From NCBI GenBank assembly GCA_045614365.1, contig JAZLCV010000050.1, forward strand, positions 1-53,115: a stretch of 53,115 nucleotides of DNA, read 5' to 3'. The notes beneath the pieces were generated by a model, which was given only the letters and a program-made list of their open reading frames with translations, made no database searches and was not told the origin of the DNA. The stretch comes from SIG480 sp045614365 (GTDB taxonomy: Bacteria; Bacillota; Clostridia; Oscillospirales; JAAYXM01). Position 1 is the stretch's first letter. Each line of letters starts with the position of its first letter. Below, piece after piece: positions 50,397-53,115 of this stretch. A program made the translations under genes and the position numbers.

Positions 50397-51056
50397 TTAA
50401 CGGAATTCGTGCATTTTTTCGTCATAAACATTTATCCTTGTAAATTCCGCGAAATCCGGAGCACACTCCGGAAGATATTTCACTATCGCTTTTATGATAT
50501 ATTCGGGGTTAAGCGATGTATTTCCGGCAGCGAGCGTAGCTTTTATCCGCACATTGCCTCCCTCTGCACTCACGGATACGGATTTTATAAGCGGAGCAAT
50601 GTTTGTTTCCGTTTCTCCACGCTTACTTTTCTTCATAAGTACAATTTCTTCGCGTCCGAAAAGCTCTGTAAGCTTTTTCACTACGCTGAGAGGAACGCCG
50701 TTGTCATATTCAAGCGAGATATCAAATTCCGAATAGGAAATCTCACGCACGGGACGGTAGTTCTCGTAAACGCGAGAAACCTCTATTCCTTCCGGCATAG
50801 TCGCATTCATTCTTGATACTAGCTCTTCGTTTTTCATATCATCGAGGATTACCATATCAAGGAATTCGCATTCGCCTGTATAACCAAGTGACAGCGGAAG
50901 CGCAATAGATATATACGGATGCGGATTAAATCCCTCGGTATGCTTTACCGCGATACCCGCACGTGTCAGCACACGCTGGAACGTTCTCATAATATCAAGG
51001 TGGGAAATGTAAATTGCCCTGCCCTTCTTCTCATACATAACTCTTACTTTACGCAT
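50397..51056 (-). CDS. TIGR03936-type (DUF2344) radical-SAM-linked protein
   Basis: About 219 residues. The ATG at 51056 is chosen because GGAGG lies 8 bases upstream. It overlaps the end of the radical SAM gene by 8 bases, so the pair is translationally coupled. It begins VRVMYEKKGRAIYISHLDIMR and contains VKHTEGFNPHPYISIALPL, the hallmark of this family, which is always linked or fused to a TIGR03960 radical SAM protein. Its function is unknown. Clustering with rplU/rpmA hints at a translation or RNA role, which is inferred. Confidence 0.9.
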   Translation of the reverse strand: MRKVRVMYEKKGRAIYISHLDIMRTFQRVLTRAGIAVKHTEGFNPHPYISIALPLSLGYTGECEFLDMVILDDMKNEELVSRMNATMPEGIEVSRVYENYRPVREISYSEFDISLEYDNGVPLSVVKKLTELFGREEIVLMKKSKRGETETNIAPLIKSVSVSAEGGNVRIKATLAAGNTSLNPEYIIKAIVKYLPECAPDFAEFTRINVYDEKMHEFR

Positions 51057-52884
51057 CACACTTACCTCCGCAAAGAAGATTTGACGCACCGCAACCGAGA
51101 CACTTTTCGCGGCAATTCGGTGATGCCTCCGAGCGATATGCTTTTTCACACTCACATCGGAGGAAACGCTTTGTCACACCGGTTGAAATATGATCCCACG
51201 GGAGAATTTCATCTGCACCCCTCTCTCGGTTTGCATAAAACTCAGGATCTATGCCGCATTCTTCAAATGCCGAAAGCCACGTATCTAAGCTAAAATGCTC
51301 TTCCCAACCGTCAAGCTTCATTCCCTTTTTCCACGCCGCTTCAATAACGCGCCCGACCTTGCGGTCGCCTCGTGCAAACACGGCTTCAAGGAAGCTTACA
51401 TCCGGCTCGTGCCAGTTGTATGTTATTGCCTTTGCGGTTATTGCCTCACGCAGAAGAAGTGCTTTTCGCTTGAATTCCTCGCGCGTGTTCTGTGCTTCCC
51501 ACTGGAACGGAGTCTGCGGCTTCGGAACAAAGCACGCCGCGCTGACCGTTATCTTAACACCGCGTTTTTTATTCGTTGCGTACGTTTTCCAGAGATAAAG
51601 TATCTTCTGCGAAAGCTCTGCAATTCCTTTTATATCCTCATCCGTTTCCGTCGGAAGACCTATCATAAAATAAAGCTTAACAGAGCTTCTGCCGTTTTCA
51701 AAAGCGATGCGGCAGGCGTTCATTATTTCTTCTTCAGTAAGATTTTTATTTATCGCATCACGAAGCCTTGCACTTCCCGCCTCAGGCGCAAATGTGAGTC
51801 CGCCACTGCGAACCTTCTGTATTCTCTGCATAAGCTCAACGGAGAAATTGTCCGCACGGAGCGACGGGAGCTGAAGGCTTATGTTTCGCGGCTCGCACCA
51901 GTCAAGAAGTCCGTCAGCAAGCTCGGGAAGCTCTTTATAGTCGCTTGTCGAGAGTGATGCAAGAGAAATTTCCTCGTATCCCGTAACCTCACACATCTCC
52001 TTGCCGTGCTCAATAAGCGTTTTTGCTTTCTTTGCACGCACGGGGCGATATGCGTATCCCGCCTGACAGAAACGGCACCCGCGGATGCATCCACGGAAAA
52101 CCTCGAGCGATACACGGTCGTGAACTATTTCCGTTGACGGAACGATAACCTTCTTCGGAACGTAAACCGAATCAAAATCTTCGATAATGCGTTTTACCAC
52201 AACCTCAGGCGCACCGTCACGCGGAGTTATCGCCGAGATTGTCCCGTCATCATTATAGCTTATATCATAAAGTGACGGAACATATGTTCCCTTTATCTCT
52301 GCGGCAAGGCGCAGAAATTCCTTTTTACTCTTTCCCTCCGCCTTGCATTTTTTATAAAGGTCGCAAAGCTCAATCATCTGCTCTTCGCCCTCACCGATGT
52401 TGAATATATCGACAAAGTCGCACAGCGGTTCGGGGTTGTATGCACACGGCCCTCCCGCAACGACAATAGGCTCATCCTCTCCACGCTCGTCTGCGCGGAT
52501 GGTTATTCCGCCGAGGTCGAGCATATTAAGCACCGCAGTATAGCACATTTCATACTGAAGTGTAAATCCCACTATGTCAAAATCGCAGAGCGCATCACGG
52601 CTTTCTAATGCATAAAGCTTCATATCGTTTTTGCGAAGCGCCTCTTCCATATCCGGCCACGGCGCAAAGCATCGCTCACACCAGACATCCGGCTGTTCGT
52701 TCATCACACCGTAAAGGATGCGAAGCCCCATATGCGACATTCCTATCTCATATATATCGGGAAAGCAGAATGCAAAGCGAAGCGCAACATCCTTTTTATC
52801 CTTTATTACAGCGTTGTACTCTCCACCCGTATATCTTGCCGGTTTCTGCACAGACGCAAGTATTCTTTTTAATTTACTGTCCAT
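51049..52884 (-). CDS. TIGR03960-type radical SAM protein
   Basis: A 611-residue B12-binding-like/radical SAM protein. An N-terminal part (FPDIYEIGMSHMGLRILYG) precedes the [4Fe-4S] motif CIRGCRFC with Cys266, Cys270 and Cys273, and the SAM-domain strand EISLASLSTSDYKE. The C-terminus has a cysteine-rich stretch (CEKAY, then NCREKCLGCG and CGGKCDA), possibly a second metal site. ATG with AAAGGAAC upstream and a likely promoter. The exact reaction is unknown. It is always found beside the DUF2344 protein. Confidence 0.92.
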   Translation of the reverse strand: MDSKLKRILASVQKPARYTGGEYNAVIKDKKDVALRFAFCFPDIYEIGMSHMGLRILYGVMNEQPDVWCERCFAPWPDMEEALRKNDMKLYALESRDALCDFDIVGFTLQYEMCYTAVLNMLDLGGITIRADERGEDEPIVVAGGPCAYNPEPLCDFVDIFNIGEGEEQMIELCDLYKKCKAEGKSKKEFLRLAAEIKGTYVPSLYDISYNDDGTISAITPRDGAPEVVVKRIIEDFDSVYVPKKVIVPSTEIVHDRVSLEVFRGCIRGCRFCQAGYAYRPVRAKKAKTLIEHGKEMCEVTGYEEISLASLSTSDYKELPELADGLLDWCEPRNISLQLPSLRADNFSVELMQRIQKVRSGGLTFAPEAGSARLRDAINKNLTEEEIMNACRIAFENGRSSVKLYFMIGLPTETDEDIKGIAELSQKILYLWKTYATNKKRGVKITVSAACFVPKPQTPFQWEAQNTREEFKRKALLLREAITAKAITYNWHEPDVSFLEAVFARGDRKVGRVIEAAWKKGMKLDGWEEHFSLDTWLSAFEECGIDPEFYANRERGADEILPWDHISTGVTKRFLRCECEKAYRSEASPNCREKCLGCGASNLLCGGKCDA

Positions 52885-52910
52885 ACTCTCGTTCCTTTCA
52901 GGAATTACTT

Positions 52911-52939
52911 ATTATAAGTATAACACAGATAAAACACAA
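52911..52939 (-). promoter_or_regulatory. Candidate promoter of the radical SAM gene pair
   Basis: On the minus strand TTGTGT (52939-52934) and a perfect TATAAT (52916-52911) are 17 bases apart, 27 bases upstream of the ATG. The -35 is weak. Confidence 0.6.
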
Positions 52940-52957
52940 AAAGCAACAAATCTGAGC

Positions 52958-52996
52958 AAAAAAAGACCTTCACGAAAAACGTGAAGGTCTTTTTTT
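52958..52996 (-). terminator. Intrinsic terminator after the zinc-ribbon gene
   Basis: A 17-bp stem (arms 52958-52974 and 52980-52996, 5-base loop) built on AAAGACCTTCACG and its complement, with runs of A and T at the outer ends, lies 10 bases after the stop of the next gene. It should end that transcript before the radical SAM promoter. Confidence 0.93.
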
Positions 52997-53006
52997 AAGA
53001 CGTTAA

Positions 53007-53115
53007 TTACTGATTGTCTTCCTGGCGCATCTTTGCAAAGCAATCGCTGCAGTAAACAGGACGGTCAGTCTTCGGCTCGAACGGAACCTTTGCTTCGCCG
53101 CCGCATGCTGCGCAT
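53007..53115 (-). CDS. CxxC-CxxC zinc-ribbon protein (partial, C-terminal part)
   Basis: Only the last 35 or so residues are present; the start lies beyond the right edge. They read CAACGGEAKVPFEP followed by RPVYCSDCFAKMRQEDNQ, giving two CxxC pairs about 17 residues apart. This matches small proteins of the CxxC-x17-CxxC type common in Firmicutes and archaea, presumed to bind zinc. Their cellular role is not established. It ends at a strong terminator. Confidence 0.85.
   Translation of the reverse strand, partial: CAACGGEAKVPFEPKTDRPVYCSDCFAKMRQEDNQ

Noticed and set aside
1..53115. CRISPR arrays, tRNA, rRNA, prophage or transposase genes
   Set aside because: No repeat-spacer pattern, RNA gene core or transposase/integrase motif was noticed on either strand.

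Overview
The window looks like chromosomal DNA from a Gram-positive anaerobe of the class Clostridia, probably near Oscillospiraceae. This rests on the division and cell-wall cluster order (mraZ-rsmH-ftsL-PASTA PBP-murE-murF-mraY-ftsW-murG-murA-ftsQ-ftsZ), a MurE with the DNPR signature of meso-diaminopimelate ligases, an L27 with the Prp-cleaved N-terminus, the rplU-prp-rpmA-obg order, and strong AGGAGG-type ribosome sites with many GTG/TTG starts. No rRNA, tRNA, CRISPR array or insertion sequence was seen.

Region 1 (1-21,200, minus strand) is one very long exopolysaccharide operon read from a promoter at about 21,185. Its first gene is a Cache-GGDEF diguanylate cyclase. Then come GtrA, a Wzx-type flippase, a GT32-like transferase, a GtrII-like membrane transferase, a ChbG/YdjC-type deacetylase, the initiating sugar-phosphate transferase, a GT4, a membrane phosphoesterase with a DnaA-N-like domain, a three-helix protein of unknown function, a Wzz-like protein fused to a degenerate GGDEF domain, a Wzy-like polymerase, a second GT4, three GT2 enzymes, an EAL phosphodiesterase, and the start of a GtrB/DPM-like GT2. 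The operon therefore encodes c-di-GMP synthesis, c-di-GMP degradation and a possible nucleotide-sensing chain-length regulator alongside the Wzx/Wzy machinery. This is the most novel part of the window.

Region 2 (21,220-25,060) holds a divergent diacylglycerol-kinase-family gene, a MATE exporter and an AGCS amino-acid:Na+ symporter. Region 3 (25,076-41,280, minus) is the division and cell-wall cluster followed by tex. ftsZ has its own strong promoter. murC, murD and ftsA are absent from the places they often occupy. The cluster starts at a consensus promoter overlapped by 10-bp-spaced MraZ-type operators. A block of DnaA-box-like sites lies between it and a divergent small alarmone synthetase.

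Region 4 (41,522-47,820) holds the alarmone synthetase (plus), a NagB-type deaminase (minus), an lrp-aminotransferase-ispE operon (minus), and a divergent UDP-GlcNAc 2-epimerase with a coupled membrane-anchored protein of unknown function (plus). Region 5 (47,860-53,115, minus) is the ribosome-linked block: a zinc-ribbon protein (partial), a radical SAM protein with its DUF2344 partner, rplU-prp-rpmA with its own consensus promoter and terminator, a small MITE-like repeat, and obg.

Start codons were chosen from ribosome-binding sites and family alignment knowledge. Several differ from the longest possible ORF, and this is stated in each entry. All family assignments come from reading motifs by eye; no database search was run.
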